Below, piece by piece: positions 38,663-48,431 of a DNA stretch of 64,000 nucleotides. The translations under genes were made by a program, and so were the position numbers. The notes beneath the pieces were generated by a model. The model saw only the letters and a list, made by a program, of their open reading frames with translations. It ran no database searches and had not been told where the DNA came from. Position 1 is the stretch's first letter, and each line of letters starts with the position of its first letter. Source of the DNA: RUG369 sp050949645 (lineage in GTDB: Bacteria; Planctomycetota; Planctomycetia; Pirellulales; Thermoguttaceae); assembly GCA_050949645.1 (NCBI GenBank), contig JBMNGC010000001.1:2976001-3040000 (forward strand), given 5' to 3'.

Positions 38663-40039
38663 TCAGCCTTGATATCGGCGCATGTAGATCGCTGAGGTCT
38701 GGCCCGCGAGGTTCGCGCACACCTTAAGAAAGGAGTCGCCCGGCGCCGCGCCGAAATTCTGAACCGCGTTGACGCGACATTCGGGGTCGGGCGTTTCGTA
38801 GTTCAGGATCGGGAAAAGTTCCTCGTGCTCGAGCGCGAGGATGCTCGCAATCGTCTGGAGCGCGCCGCAGCCCGCGCCTGTGTTGCCGATATGTCCGGCG
38901 AGCGTGGTCGTTGGAATTCGATCGAGCGCGTCGCCGAGCACGTCGCGCAGGCCCGCGGCTTCCGCCTTATCGAGGAGCGCGTCGCCGCGCGCCGCCGCGT
39001 TGATATGACCGATATCTTCTGGTTCGAATCCAGCTTTCGTCGCGAGCGCGCGGAGCGTCAGTCGGAACGATTCGCGGAGCGATTCAAAAGAGGAACAGAT
39101 ATCGCATCCCTGCTTTCCTTGGTTGCGCGCGTGGCGAATGACGCTTCTTGTCGCGCCTCCGACGGCTTCCGCGTAAATTTTTGCGCCGCGTTTGAGAGCG
39201 GTCTCTTCCGCTTCAATGAGGAGCGCTCCTGCGCCCTCGCCGGGAATCGTGCCGACGCGTCGCGCGTCGAAAGGGCGACAGACGCCAGGTTCCGTCGCAC
39301 CCTCCGAGCGGAGAATCTCAGGCGTGAGTTCTCCGTATTTAAGGACGTCGACGAAGCGATAGGGGTGCACGTGCGAGCCGGTCGCTCCGACAATCATTGC
39401 GTCGGCGGCGCCTTGCTTGATCGTGTCGACCGATTCGGCGAGCGCGATTCCAAAGGACGCTTCACGCGCGGTGACGTCGAACGCGGGCCCGAAGAATTCA
39501 TTGAAGATCGTGATATGGCTTGCGGCCATATTCGTAAGGTATTTCAGTTGCCACAACGGGGTCATCTTTGACATTCCGAACTCACGCCATTTGTCAAATC
39601 GGAGTCTCGGTTGACCGTCGACGACTTCGCGGCATGCGAACATCGCGTCGGCGACTTCCTGCGGCGGTTGAACAATGTAGCCCGAGGCAAAGGAGACCCC
39701 GACTCGTAACGAGGGGTATTCCTTCGCATATTTACCGTTCTGGAGCGCCAGTTGCGCGGCGGCGACGCCCATCTGAATCTCACGCGCCATAAGCTTGCAA
39801 CCCTTGCGGATCGCTCTTTTCTGCGCGGAATCGAGTTCGCCAAAGTCCTGGATCTTGCCCGTAAAGCGGTCGGCAGGCGCATAAGTTGTGACTGGTAAAG
39901 GCGCGTTCGTCGGATTATCTTTAAATCCTGACCGACCTTCGCGGCATGCGTTCCAGAATTCGTCCACACTTAAGCCAAGAGAGCTCACAACGCCCAATCC
40001 GGTGACGACAACGCGTCGGGACGTATCTTTCTTCATCAT
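38663..40039 (-). CDS. Beta-ketoacyl synthase-like protein without catalytic Cys and first His
   Basis: 458 aa with the thiolase fold of FabF-type condensing enzymes: RRVVVTGLGVVSSLG at the start, GPAFDVTAREASFG at the nucleophile elbow, FDARRVGTIPGEGAGALLIE, HINAAARGDALLDKAEA and TTTLAGHIGNTGAGCGALQ. In active KAS II enzymes these carry Cys (TACAT), His (NAHGT), Lys (STKS) and His (TGH). Here the positions read TAREA (around 191-194), NAAAR (347-351), TTTL and AGH (His383), so only the last His survives. Loss of Cys recalls chain-length factors, partners of type II polyketide synthases, but their Cys-to-Gln change is not seen. No acyl carrier protein gene is adjacent. It is possibly a subunit or scaffold in lipid synthesis. 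Confidence 0.85.
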   Translation of the reverse strand: MMKKDTSRRVVVTGLGVVSSLGLSVDEFWNACREGRSGFKDNPTNAPLPVTTYAPADRFTGKIQDFGELDSAQKRAIRKGCKLMAREIQMGVAAAQLALQNGKYAKEYPSLRVGVSFASGYIVQPPQEVADAMFACREVVDGQPRLRFDKWREFGMSKMTPLWQLKYLTNMAASHITIFNEFFGPAFDVTAREASFGIALAESVDTIKQGAADAMIVGATGSHVHPYRFVDVLKYGELTPEILRSEGATEPGVCRPFDARRVGTIPGEGAGALLIEAEETALKRGAKIYAEAVGGATRSVIRHARNQGKQGCDICSSFESLRESFRLTLRALATKAGFEPEDIGHINAAARGDALLDKAEAAGLRDVLGDALDRIPTTTLAGHIGNTGAGCGALQTIASILALEHEELFPILNYETPDPECRVNAVQNFGAAPGDSFLKVCANLAGQTSAIYMRRYQG

Positions 40040-40133
40040 AATCGTGTCGTTTCTGGTCTGTTTCGTATACGGTGGGCTGGCTGAACTAAGCGCCGTGGCG
40101 CGGCGCTGATAATCTGTTCCTAGCGGAAAGTTT

Positions 40134-40161
40134 ATTATAGTCGAGACTTGTATTTCGTAAA
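40134..40161 (-). promoter_or_regulatory. Promoter of the ketosynthase-like gene
   Basis: On the minus strand, TTTACG (40156-40161), 16 bases, TATAAT (40134-40139), about 95 bases before the start codon. Confidence 0.55.
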
Positions 40162-40190
40162 GGCGCTTTCACCACGCGTTTGCGTGAGAA

Positions 40191-40222
40191 AAAACGCCGT
40201 TCATCGATTTGAACGGCGTTTA
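40191..40222 (-). terminator. Terminator of the gene at 40238
   Basis: AAACGCCGTTCA and TGAACGGCGTTT form a perfect 12-pair stem. On the minus strand it is followed by a T run (the A run at 40189-40194). Confidence 0.85.
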
Positions 40223-40237
40223 TAAAAAGTGACAAGA

Positions 40238-41881
40238 CTATAGGCCGGGCTGTATGCTCGCGGGGTCCGGGGACGGTGATTCGGCCGGAGGCGTTTCGCG
40301 TAACGGCGCCGACTGTTGAGGTTGGGGCCGGGGGGAGCTCTGTTGGCTGTTGAGCGCTAGCGGGCTTGACCCGACAATCCTCGCATTGAGGTTGAGGGGC
40401 GCGTTCGGATCCTGACGCTTCTGCGGATTTGCGTCGCGGCGAACCGAGAAGTTGATCACCGCCTTGTCGCGCGAGGGGATCCCCGAGAGGTCCCAGCGAA
40501 CCCACGTCTTGTCTTGCGCTTCCTGAGCCCACTGCGTATCGCAGGTCACGAGGCGCGTGTCCGTGTCAGGCATAACGAGCTCGACGACGGTGCGCTGCGG
40601 GAAATCTGAAAGGTTATTCACGACAAGCTGATACTGCGCTTCCTGGCCCGTCGTGTACTGTTCAGGCCCGTGAATCGATAGCGCGACAGGCGCCGAATAA
40701 GTCCAGGTGTAGAAGAATATTCGCGAATCGACTTCAACCTGACGATTACGGGCCGTCGCCGGTCGGATGATCGTCGCCTTAAGCTTTGCCGTTCCGGCGG
40801 TTCCGCTCGTCTGCGAAAGGGAAACGCTCGCCTGTCCCTGATCGTCGGTCGAGACAACAAGGCTCTTCTGGCGATTTGGGCCGAACGCCGCGTCGCCGCC
40901 AAGGACGTCGTAGCGGACGAGCCAGTTTTCGCGCGGCTCAGCGGTCGAACGTCGCACAATCTGCGTGGTGAGCGTCGTCGTTGAATTGATCGTTCCGATT
41001 CCCGATTGCGGATATTTGAACGCCGCGTCGACCCAGTTGATCTGCGCGACGGCGCGACGCTTATCCCAGCTTGCGATCGTCGGCGCCGTGACGACGACGG
41101 AGCTCGTGCCTTCTTCGTTCGACGAGACCGACGCCCAGGATTGACCGCGCAGGATCGTGACGTCGTCGCGCGTAGATTCAGTGCCGCGCGTGATACGGTA
41201 GAGAACGCTCGACGTGGTCGTCGTCATAGCGGGCGCGTCGACTTTTTTCGTTTTTTTCAGGAGCGGACAGTCGCAGAGACAGCCTTTGTAGTCCGTTGAA
41301 AAAATTCCCCCCGCCGCCGTTTCGCTTGGGTTCGTCTCAAGGAATTGACCGACCCCTGAAACGTCCCAGGACAACCGCTCGCCGACGCGGAGATATTCTG
41401 AATCGGGGCCAATGTAGCTCGCGACAACGATGACGTCGGCGCCGACGGGCGCAGAGATATTCGCCGGCGCGATAACGAGCGCCGGTCCCGGAGCGTTCCA
41501 AGAGGTCGGGAAGAGCGCTCCGCCGTTCGGAAGCTGCGTGTTCCAAACGTAATCCTCGAGGTCGATTCCTGCGTCTTGCGCGGCGGCGAGTTCTTCGTCC
41601 GTCGGATCCCACGCCTCTTTGCGGTTCGAGGTTCCGATACTTGCTCTCGCGATCGCGTCCTGTTCGTCCTTCCGCGTTCCTGACTTGACCGTTGATTTCG
41701 AGCTTTTTCCGAAGAGCCCATTCTCAGAAAACAGAGGACATTTACGCTCTTCGAGCGCTTTGCAGCCGGCGCACGCGAGCGTCGCGCCGACGAGCAGAAG
41801 AACAGCCGCAAGCGCGAGTCCGCGTCGCTTTACGATTGTCCTTTGAGGGCGCGTCGAATTATCGTTGTGGCGTATCGTCAT
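40238..41881 (-). CDS. Large lipoprotein with DUF11-like C-terminal domain
   Basis: 547 aa. A lipoprotein-type signal (LALAAVLLLVGATLACAGC) anchors it to the envelope. The middle part holds beta strands typical of Ig-like or invasin-like repeats (VVTAPTIASWDKRRAVAQINWVD, VSTDDQGQASVSLSQTSGTAGTAKLKATI). HGPEQYTTGQEAQYQLVVNNLSDFP begins a DUF11/NEW3-type beta domain often found in planctomycete surface proteins. A Pro/Gln/Ser-rich tail follows. A CLCDCPLL cluster near residue 205 is unusual. Function unknown; surface or structural role inferred. The start codon could also be a GTG about 16 codons later. Confidence 0.75.
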   Translation of the reverse strand: MTIRHNDNSTRPQRTIVKRRGLALAAVLLLVGATLACAGCKALEERKCPLFSENGLFGKSSKSTVKSGTRKDEQDAIARASIGTSNRKEAWDPTDEELAAAQDAGIDLEDYVWNTQLPNGGALFPTSWNAPGPALVIAPANISAPVGADVIVVASYIGPDSEYLRVGERLSWDVSGVGQFLETNPSETAAGGIFSTDYKGCLCDCPLLKKTKKVDAPAMTTTTSSVLYRITRGTESTRDDVTILRGQSWASVSSNEEGTSSVVVTAPTIASWDKRRAVAQINWVDAAFKYPQSGIGTINSTTTLTTQIVRRSTAEPRENWLVRYDVLGGDAAFGPNRQKSLVVSTDDQGQASVSLSQTSGTAGTAKLKATIIRPATARNRQVEVDSRIFFYTWTYSAPVALSIHGPEQYTTGQEAQYQLVVNNLSDFPQRTVVELVMPDTDTRLVTCDTQWAQEAQDKTWVRWDLSGIPSRDKAVINFSVRRDANPQKRQDPNAPLNLNARIVGSSPLALNSQQSSPRPQPQQSAPLRETPPAESPSPDPASIQPGL

Positions 41882-42280
41882 ACTCTTCGCGGTTTCGGCG
41901 CGCCAGGCATGCCGAACAGACCGCTCTCCTTTGTTTTAATCACAGGGGGCGTCGCTCGAGCGAACGCTCGGGACGCCTTGGCCTTGACCTTCAACCTCCT
42001 ACATTATACGACTTCCCAGAAATTCCGCCTCTTGTTTAAGGCGTTACATGGCGTGATAATTATAATTTCTTAGGGTTTATTTTCGATATAACCGATATTT
42101 TATGAATTTAATCGCGCGCGCCGAGTGCGTTGCGTGAAAATTCGTCGCGTCCCTTTTTTTTTTCAGAGGGACCTTTATATTATACGAAGTCTGCGCCGAT
42201 ACGCGCGCCTTTTCCATTAACGAGTTCCGTTTTCCGCAACGTGAACGCAGTCGTCCTTCGACGAGAACCGTCAGTTTCCT
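41882..42280. other. Divergent intergenic region upstream of rimO
   Basis: About 400 bases without a supported gene. TTGACC (41984-41989) with TATACG (42005-42010) is a weak promoter candidate on the plus strand. A T run near 42153 is followed by AT-rich sequence. Confidence 0.4.
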
Positions 42281-43846
42281 ATGTCCACCACAGCACAATC
42301 GAGTCCTCGCGTTAAAACCATGTCGATCGTGTCCCTTGGATGTCCCAAGAACCTCGTCGACTCCGAATCGATGACGGGCAGACTTCAGGCGTCGGGCTAC
42401 GTTATCACCACCGACGAACCCGCGGTTGATCTGTTTTTGCTTAACACGTGCGGGTTCCTTCGTTCGGCGAGAGCTGAAGCGGAAGAGTATATTCAGCAAG
42501 CGCTTAAGGAGAAAGCCGCCGGGAATATCGAACGTCTGGTGGTCACGGGCTGCGCGGTCGTTTCCGACGGCGCGGAGCTCGCAGCGAGTTATCCGGAGGT
42601 CGACGCGTGGATCGGACCGAACGACGAACGCCGGATCATCGAGATTGTCGATTCGCTCTTGGAGGAACCGGAATCCGCCGACGCCGAGCGCGTTGAACTC
42701 AACGTCCTGACGGCTGAAGAGGCGGACTCCGCGCGCGCTCAGGCCGATGCGCAGCCTTCCGTCGCCGCCCCTCGCCTTTTTCTTACGCCGACGAAACAAC
42801 TGACGCTCGACGATACGGTTCGCGCGACGTTGACTGAACCGCACGTCGCCTACCTCAAGATCGCCGACGGATGCGATCGCTTCTGCTCCTACTGCGCGAT
42901 CCCGAAGATTCGCGGTCGCTACGTGAGCAAGCCCTTTGAGACGATCCTCGACGAATCGCGCGCGCTCGCCGACCGCGGCGTCCGCGAGCTCGTTCTCATC
43001 GCGCAGGAGACCACCTTCTGGGGCGCCGATCTCTACGGCAAGCCCGACCTTGCGCGACTCCTCGCCGCGCTCAAAGATCGCAATGATTTCGACTGGATTC
43101 GCGTCCTCTACACATATCCTCTCTTTTGGGAGAAGGAGCTCACCTCCCTCTTTAAACTCGAAGAGTCGGGGACGACGTCGATCCTGCCGTATATCGATAT
43201 ACCCCTTCAGCATTGCAACTCAGAGCTGTTGCGACGGATGAACCGCCGCGTCGACAAGGTCGAGACAGAAGAACTGATCGCGCGGCTCCGCGAAGAAATT
43301 CCCGACGTCGTTCTCCGAACGACCTTCATTGTCGGGTTCCCCGGCGAGACGGACGAGATGTTCCATGAGCTCGTCGATTTCGTTGAACGAAGCCGCTTTG
43401 AGCGCGCCGGCGTCTTCCAGTTTTCTCCTGAGCCCGGCGTCCCCGCGTCGTCCATGCCCGACCAGGTCGACGAGAAGACCAAATCGCGTCGCCTTGCGCG
43501 CCTTTTCGCGCGACAGGAACGCATCTCGCACCAGTTTGCGCGCGAGCTCGTCGGCACGACGCTCGACGTTCTCCTCGATTCCCGCGCGATCGCCGAGAAT
43601 GGCGAACCGATGAAGAACGTATGCGTCGGTCGCACGCGCGCCGACGCGCCCGACGTCGATCCGGTCGTTTACGTTACCGGTCGGAACCTTAAGCCCGGCG
43701 AAATGCTTCCGTGCGAAATCGTCGACGTCGCGGGGCTCGATCTTGTCGCCATTCCCGCGGATCCGAAACGCCTTTTTATCCCTAAGAGCGAAGGACGCCG
43801 AAAGTCGGGATCGCAAAGGAAGCGTCGCAACAAGCGTAAGCGCTGA
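42281..43846 (+). CDS. rimO: Ribosomal protein S12 methylthiotransferase
   Basis: 521 aa radical-SAM enzyme that methylthiolates an Asp of ribosomal protein S12. The N-terminal UPF0004 domain carries its three cluster cysteines in SLGCPKNLVDSE, LNTCGF and VTGCAV. The radical-SAM domain has CDRFCSYC (CxxxCxxC) after YLKIADGC, followed by IPKIRGRY and PYIDIPLQHC. A TRAM domain ends the protein (VVYVTGRNLKPGEMLPCEIV). SLGCPKNLVDSE and IPKIRGR distinguish RimO from MiaB. An insertion of about 60 residues (AEEADSARAQADAQPS region) lies between the first two domains, and a basic tail (KRRNKRKR) is added. It is followed by a strong terminator. Confidence 0.95.
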   Translation: MSTTAQSSPRVKTMSIVSLGCPKNLVDSESMTGRLQASGYVITTDEPAVDLFLLNTCGFLRSARAEAEEYIQQALKEKAAGNIERLVVTGCAVVSDGAELAASYPEVDAWIGPNDERRIIEIVDSLLEEPESADAERVELNVLTAEEADSARAQADAQPSVAAPRLFLTPTKQLTLDDTVRATLTEPHVAYLKIADGCDRFCSYCAIPKIRGRYVSKPFETILDESRALADRGVRELVLIAQETTFWGADLYGKPDLARLLAALKDRNDFDWIRVLYTYPLFWEKELTSLFKLEESGTTSILPYIDIPLQHCNSELLRRMNRRVDKVETEELIARLREEIPDVVLRTTFIVGFPGETDEMFHELVDFVERSRFERAGVFQFSPEPGVPASSMPDQVDEKTKSRRLARLFARQERISHQFARELVGTTLDVLLDSRAIAENGEPMKNVCVGRTRADAPDVDPVVYVTGRNLKPGEMLPCEIVDVAGLDLVAIPADPKRLFIPKSEGRRKSGSQRKRRNKRKR

Positions 43847-43880
43847 TTCCCGCCGCGCATAAAACGGCAATGAGAATAAG

Positions 43881-43915
43881 AAAAGCCCTGCGCTCATCGA
43901 AAGCGCGGGGCTTTT
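43881..43915. terminator. Bidirectional terminator between rimO and the beta-helix gene
   Basis: AAAAGCCCTGCGCT (43881-43894) pairs with AGCGCGGGGCTTTT (43902-43915) with one wobble; A and T runs on both sides. Confidence 0.88.
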
Positions 43916-43946
43916 CTGTTATTCGACGTTCAAAAGGCTGCAACCG

Positions 43947-46900
43947 CTACCGAGCGCCGGTCGCCGATTGTTGCGAGCCGTCGACGAAATGGGGCGAGAC
44001 GTCTTCTCCAGCGTCGCCCCAGTTCGCCTTGAGGCCGACGTCCTTGAGCGAAATTCCAGACTCGTCGGAGAGCCATTTCTTCAGCGCCTTACTGTTCGTA
44101 TAGAAGACTTCTTCAGGGGTCTTGGCGAGCTCGTCGGGCCGGACGCCGAGTTTCTTAAGATCGGGCGTCGCGCTACGACGAGTATTGCCGACAAAGACGT
44201 TGACGGCGTCGCCGTCACGGTTGAAAGCGCTGCAGTTAATCGCCTGATTATCGAAAATGTAGTTCCGGTCGTAATGACTGAAGATTTCGTCGAAGAAGGG
44301 GTAAACGCTTTCGTAGAGCGGCGATCCAACATGCTTAGAAAACCGTTCCTTGACGAATTTCTCATACCGGTCGCCGCCCCAGACGCTGAAGCTGACCGCG
44401 TATTTGCAGTCGACAAACGCGTTGTTGATAACGAGATTATCCTTGCCTCCGTGGATCTGGATCCCGCCGAAAATTCCGCCCGAAGAACGATAGAAGACGT
44501 TTTCCCTCATGACGACGCCGGAGATCGAGTCGTCGAGTCGGACGCCCGCCTGACCGCAGAGCGAGAACGCGGAGCCAATGTGCCGCCACAGGTTGCGTTC
44601 GATCAGGATTCCGCGGAAGCTCGGGTCGCAGTAGATATCGATTCCAGACTGGTCGCTATATTCGTAGACGACGGAGTGAATCTCATTTCGAGCGACGTAG
44701 ATATCCTGACCGTCGGTGCGCATCGCATGGTGCGGTGAATCGCAGAACAGGTTGTTCGTGATCGCAAAGCCGCACCCATACGCGGTGACCGCCGGCGCGT
44801 AGACGCGATCGATCCTGCTAAAGTCGCTCACGTAACAGTTGTGGACGAGATGTCGGCACGGCTTGAGCGTGTCGGAGTCGCCGCCCGTCATCCTGACGCC
44901 GCCCGCTCCGAGGCTGCGGAGTCTCGAGTTGACAACGCCGCAGAATTCACCGTCGCTAATCACGACCCCGTTGCCCCCCATCTGTTCGATCACGCACTCC
45001 GAGAGATAGCAACGTACGCAATCTTTCATGGCGACGGCGGTTTCGCGTCCACCCGACATAGCGAGGTCCGAGATCACGACGTCAGAAACGTCGCTAAGTT
45101 CGATGAATCGTCCTTCATATTCGTCATATTCCACCGTCGCGGCGTTGAGCGCCTCCGCGGAGTCAAAGCTTTTCGGAGGATAGAAATAGAGCGTTCCCGA
45201 CTCGCTGTCGACATAATATTCGCCGGGCGAATCGAGTTCTTCAAGGACGTTTACGAAATAATAATCGAATTTTCCGGAGCCGTCCTTATAGTCGAACGCG
45301 ATCGTTTTCGCGTCGCGATCAATATTGACGACGCGGCGGAGGTCGGCCGCCCATTCCCATTCGTAGAGCCCGAACGCCCAGATATCGTCTGTTTGGCCGT
45401 CGAGAAGCCAGTTATCGACGCGATCGAAATCGTAGCGGAAAGTCGAGACGCCTTCTGGGCCGCCCTCGACCTTTTCTCCGAATGGGAGCGTCTCCTGACC
45501 GACGTTAGGCCATCGCGCGATCGTTTGCGCAGCGCCGTTGAGCGTCAGCGTTGGCACAGGATTGACTTTCGCGCCGCCGCCGTAACCTCGATTTTTGAGC
45601 GAGCCGATATTCTCGACGCCCGCCGCCTTCAGATCCGCGACGAAAATCTTGTCGCGCGCCTCGTCCTGGAACCGCTCGGACGCCTCGGCAGCATGCGAAT
45701 TCGTCGTCGCAGCGTCCTCGAGGGACGCGAAGTTCGCAATTCTGCGCGCGCCGGTGATCCGCGTGTTCTCTTTGCTCGCGCCGCGCACGACCACGTTAGA
45801 GACGTTCTCAAGCGTCGCGGGCGCCGTAGTGAAATACTCGCCGGCCGCCACGTCGATAATGGTCTTCATCGGAGTTTTACCCGCTTTGATCGCCTCCGCG
45901 TTCGTTGTTTCGACGTCTTTAAAGGCGCGCGCGAGGGTCGCGTAGGGCGCTCGCAGCGAGCCGTTGCCCGTCTCGTCGTCGCCCGTCGTCGCAACCTTGA
46001 TTTGCCGTGTGTTTCTTTGCACGCGCGGAATGGCGGTCAGACCGTAATAGATTCCCAACGCGTCGCGTTCGAGGCGCCGAACGCGCTCTTCAGAAACTTC
46101 AAGCTTCCGGACGGTAGCGAAAACCGCCTCTTCGCGAGGATAGCGCTGCGCGAGCTCTTTGAGCGTGTCGCCGGCGCGCGACGCGTTGATTCCGAATCGG
46201 GAGAGAGTTGCGTTCGCTTTATTGGCGAACGTGCGATTGACGTCGCTGTTGAAGCTCGTCGAGACCATGAGGCTGCGCGTTTTGGCCGCGCAGGAGCTCG
46301 AAATCTCGCGGAGTCGCTCGAGCGCGTTTTTGAGTCGACCGTACGTCTCGAGCTGGTCGCTCGTCAGGGACGCGGAATCGGCGTCGGGCTCTTCGGCGGT
46401 TTCAAGCGCGGCCTTTGCGGCGTTAAAGACGAGCGCGGCGAACTCGTCGTAGAGTTCCGTATTGAGGCTGCGGTCGACGTCGTATTCGCGAACCATCAGC
46501 GTCGCAAGGAGTTGATCGCGGAGCCGCACCTTGGCGCTTTCCGGGATATCGAGCGCGAGCGCGTCGCGAAGCTTCTGAGGAGACTGATCGACGCTCATGG
46601 AGGAGTCCGACGCGGTTTCAACGTCGCGCAGCGCAGCGATAGCAGCGCGTTCTTCCTCTGGTCGCGCGGCCTCGCGCGCGGCGATCTCCTGAGCTGAGAG
46701 CGCGCGCGTCCAGGTCTCCGCTTTATCGACGTACATGCGGTTCGAACCGACGCCCGAGCCGCCGAATCCGATGTTGAGCGGCTCGTTCCTCGTCTCGAGT
46801 TCGCCGTCAAATTTGGCGGTCTGCGCGAGCTCGCCGTCGACGTAGAGCCGCGCTTCTCGCGTCTCGCCGTCGAAGGTTGCGACGACGTCGCGCATCACAC

Positions 46901-47276
46901 CGGGGAAGTATCCGCGAGACGACCCTAAGCTGATCCCTCCGCCCGGTTTCCCGAGCTGGAACGCGATCTGCGAGTTGCGCCACTGGAAGACGACGCGCAT
47001 TCCGGAATCCCAGCCGTTCGAGACGTTCCATATCATTCCGAGTCCGTCGCCGTTGCCCGGCTCGGAGCCTTGCTCGAGGATCTTTGCGCGGACGGCGACG
47101 GTAAAGGACCCGGCGGAGGCGTCGAAAGGATCTTCCGCTTTGACGGAGTTGTCGACGAGTTCGCGATCAACGACGATCGTCGTATCCTGGGCGCCGATCT
47201 GCGGCGTCAAAAAGAGGGCGGCGAGGAGCGCGGCGCAAAGCGCGACCGCGCGAGGAACGCGATGAAGCTGTCTCAT
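43947..47276 (-). CDS. Very large secreted LamG plus right-handed beta-helix protein
   Basis: 1109 aa. A signal peptide (AVALCAALLAALFLTPQIGAQ) is followed by a LamG/concanavalin-like sandwich (residues ~30-205: SFTVAVRAKIL, ARLYVDGELAQTAKFDGEL, NIGFGGSG). A helical, charged middle (~205-410) comes next, then a parallel beta-helix from RQIKVATTGDDETGNGSLRAPYATLARAF onward. The helix shows repeated turns such as VVISDLAMSGGRETAV, VVISDGEFCGVVNSRL, VYAPAVTAYGCGFAITNNLFCDSP and GVVMRENVFYRSSGG. The GSLRAPYATLARAF motif is typical of secreted polysaccharide lyase or glycosidase-like proteins (DUF1565/GH-type beta-helices). The catalytic site cannot be assigned. It probably acts on a complex polysaccharide outside the inner membrane. 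Confidence 0.85.
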   Translation of the reverse strand: MRQLHRVPRAVALCAALLAALFLTPQIGAQDTTIVVDRELVDNSVKAEDPFDASAGSFTVAVRAKILEQGSEPGNGDGLGMIWNVSNGWDSGMRVVFQWRNSQIAFQLGKPGGGISLGSSRGYFPGVMRDVVATFDGETREARLYVDGELAQTAKFDGELETRNEPLNIGFGGSGVGSNRMYVDKAETWTRALSAQEIAAREAARPEEERAAIAALRDVETASDSSMSVDQSPQKLRDALALDIPESAKVRLRDQLLATLMVREYDVDRSLNTELYDEFAALVFNAAKAALETAEEPDADSASLTSDQLETYGRLKNALERLREISSSCAAKTRSLMVSTSFNSDVNRTFANKANATLSRFGINASRAGDTLKELAQRYPREEAVFATVRKLEVSEERVRRLERDALGIYYGLTAIPRVQRNTRQIKVATTGDDETGNGSLRAPYATLARAFKDVETTNAEAIKAGKTPMKTIIDVAAGEYFTTAPATLENVSNVVVRGASKENTRITGARRIANFASLEDAATTNSHAAEASERFQDEARDKIFVADLKAAGVENIGSLKNRGYGGGAKVNPVPTLTLNGAAQTIARWPNVGQETLPFGEKVEGGPEGVSTFRYDFDRVDNWLLDGQTDDIWAFGLYEWEWAADLRRVVNIDRDAKTIAFDYKDGSGKFDYYFVNVLEELDSPGEYYVDSESGTLYFYPPKSFDSAEALNAATVEYDEYEGRFIELSDVSDVVISDLAMSGGRETAVAMKDCVRCYLSECVIEQMGGNGVVISDGEFCGVVNSRLRSLGAGGVRMTGGDSDTLKPCRHLVHNCYVSDFSRIDRVYAPAVTAYGCGFAITNNLFCDSPHHAMRTDGQDIYVARNEIHSVVYEYSDQSGIDIYCDPSFRGILIERNLWRHIGSAFSLCGQAGVRLDDSISGVVMRENVFYRSSGGIFGGIQIHGGKDNLVINNAFVDCKYAVSFSVWGGDRYEKFVKERFSKHVGSPLYESVYPFFDEIFSHYDRNYIFDNQAINCSAFNRDGDAVNVFVGNTRRSATPDLKKLGVRPDELAKTPEEVFYTNSKALKKWLSDESGISLKDVGLKANWGDAGEDVSPHFVDGSQQSATGAR

Positions 47277-47558
47277 GGCGTCGATTCTCCAAGAAAAAAG
47301 GGATGGAAACGTCGCTCAGCGCAAACAACGATATGGGCGACTCTTGCGTTCATTTTACCTTGGCAAAAGTCGCGAGGCAAGAATATTTCAAGATTGGCTT
47401 CATATTTCCTGAAGAAGTCGCGCGCTCGTGCGGTTTCAGTACGTCGGCGACCGGCGATATGCGAGCGCGTCGCGCGGCGCGTAAATCGCAAGCGGTCGTG
47501 CGGTTGCAGCGATTGGCGAGAATACGCAAAAGACGCCGCAACGATCCTTAATTCCCCC
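47277..47558. other. Gap upstream of rpsO
   Basis: No supported gene; short frames here overlap in several directions without ribosome sites or homology. Confidence 0.4.
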
Positions 47559-47586
47559 TTGTCGGCGAACGATGCGACGATATAAT
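47559..47586 (+). promoter_or_regulatory. Promoter of rpsO
   Basis: TTGTCG (47559-47564), 16 bases, TATAAT (47581-47586). It leaves a leader of about 140 bases in which S15 could autoregulate, as in other bacteria, though no known S15-binding fold was recognised. Confidence 0.65.
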
Positions 47587-47735
47587 GGCATGGTATCTGT
47601 TTCCACTTGTCGCGAGGCCTTGTCTTGCGACGTAATGTAACCGAAGGGTAAACGATTCACACACATCTGTGGAATCGACCGGTTTCGCTGCGACGCGTTG
47701 CTAGTCGACTTCCCCCTGTAGTAAAGGTTTCTACG

Positions 47736-48008
47736 ATGACGATTATGAGTAAAGAGGAAAAGCAGGCGCTCATCGCCGAGTATCGCCGCAGTGAATCCGA
47801 CGTCGGATCTCCTGAAGTCCAGGTTGCGATCCTCACGGCGAAGATCAGAGCTCTTACGGAGCACATGAAGAAGTATCCGAAGGACCATTCGACGCGCCGT
47901 GGGCTCCTGCGGATGGTCAGTCGCCGCCGTCGTCTCCTCGACTATCTTGCGAGCAAAGACCAAGATCGCTATGCCGAGCTTATCAAACGACTTGGTCTCC
48001 GTAGATGA
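47736..48008 (+). CDS. rpsO: Ribosomal protein S15
   Basis: 90 aa, primary 16S-binding protein of the small subunit. The family pattern is clear: EEKQALIAEYRRSESDVGSPEVQVAILTARI-type helix (AKIRALTEHMKKYPKDHSTRRGLLRMVSRRRRLLDYLASKD) and a LIKRLGLRR end. Four-helix S15 of normal length. A second ATG three codons downstream (47745) is an alternative start. It lies directly upstream of pnp, the conserved rpsO-pnp order seen across bacteria. Confidence 0.97.
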   Translation: MTIMSKEEKQALIAEYRRSESDVGSPEVQVAILTAKIRALTEHMKKYPKDHSTRRGLLRMVSRRRRLLDYLASKDQDRYAELIKRLGLRR

Positions 48009-48431
48009 TTTTTTATGCGTCGCGCGTTCTCTTCTCATAAGTTGAACGCAGCGGCGCGTTTCTTTTTAGCCGGATGTTTTACAAAACGCGGCGCTAGCGC
48101 GGCTTCTTTTAAAAACGTCCGGTTTGTCCCTCCCGAGCGCCGGTCGTCCGGGTCTTTTGCGTTGGACGTCGATCGGCGAACGTTCCTGCGGAACGCGAAG
48201 GATATTTGATCGTTGTTTTCGATTATTTGTTTTTGTCGTTTTTGAGGAAATTATTAAAAATTCGTCGCGCGGGATGACGGCGCGGCGCAGTCGTCGCGCC
48301 GATCTATTTTCTTTGACGAGTTTTTCCACGCGACGTTGACGTTATGTTGAAAGGATCGAGCTCTCGCTCAACGCAAGGTCCCGACAACGTCCCTCCGACG
48401 GACGAAGCAGGTTCCGTCGGCTTGTAAGTTT
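48009..48431. other. Intergenic region between rpsO and pnp
   Basis: About 420 bases, unusually long for this pair. It is GC-rich up to 48200 and AT-rich after. GGCGCG and CGCGCC near 48280-48300 can pair weakly. In other bacteria this region carries PNPase autoregulatory hairpins; none could be confidently drawn here. Confidence 0.35.

Noticed and set aside
39010..39035. tRNA-like GGTTCGAATCC arm within the ketosynthase-like gene
   Set aside because: No acceptor stem or other arms can be formed around it, and it lies in coding sequence. No convincing tRNA gene was found anywhere in the window.
44841..46697. 618-codon plus-strand frame opposite the beta-helix gene
   Set aside because: Antisense shadow; the minus-strand protein has a signal peptide and coherent domains.
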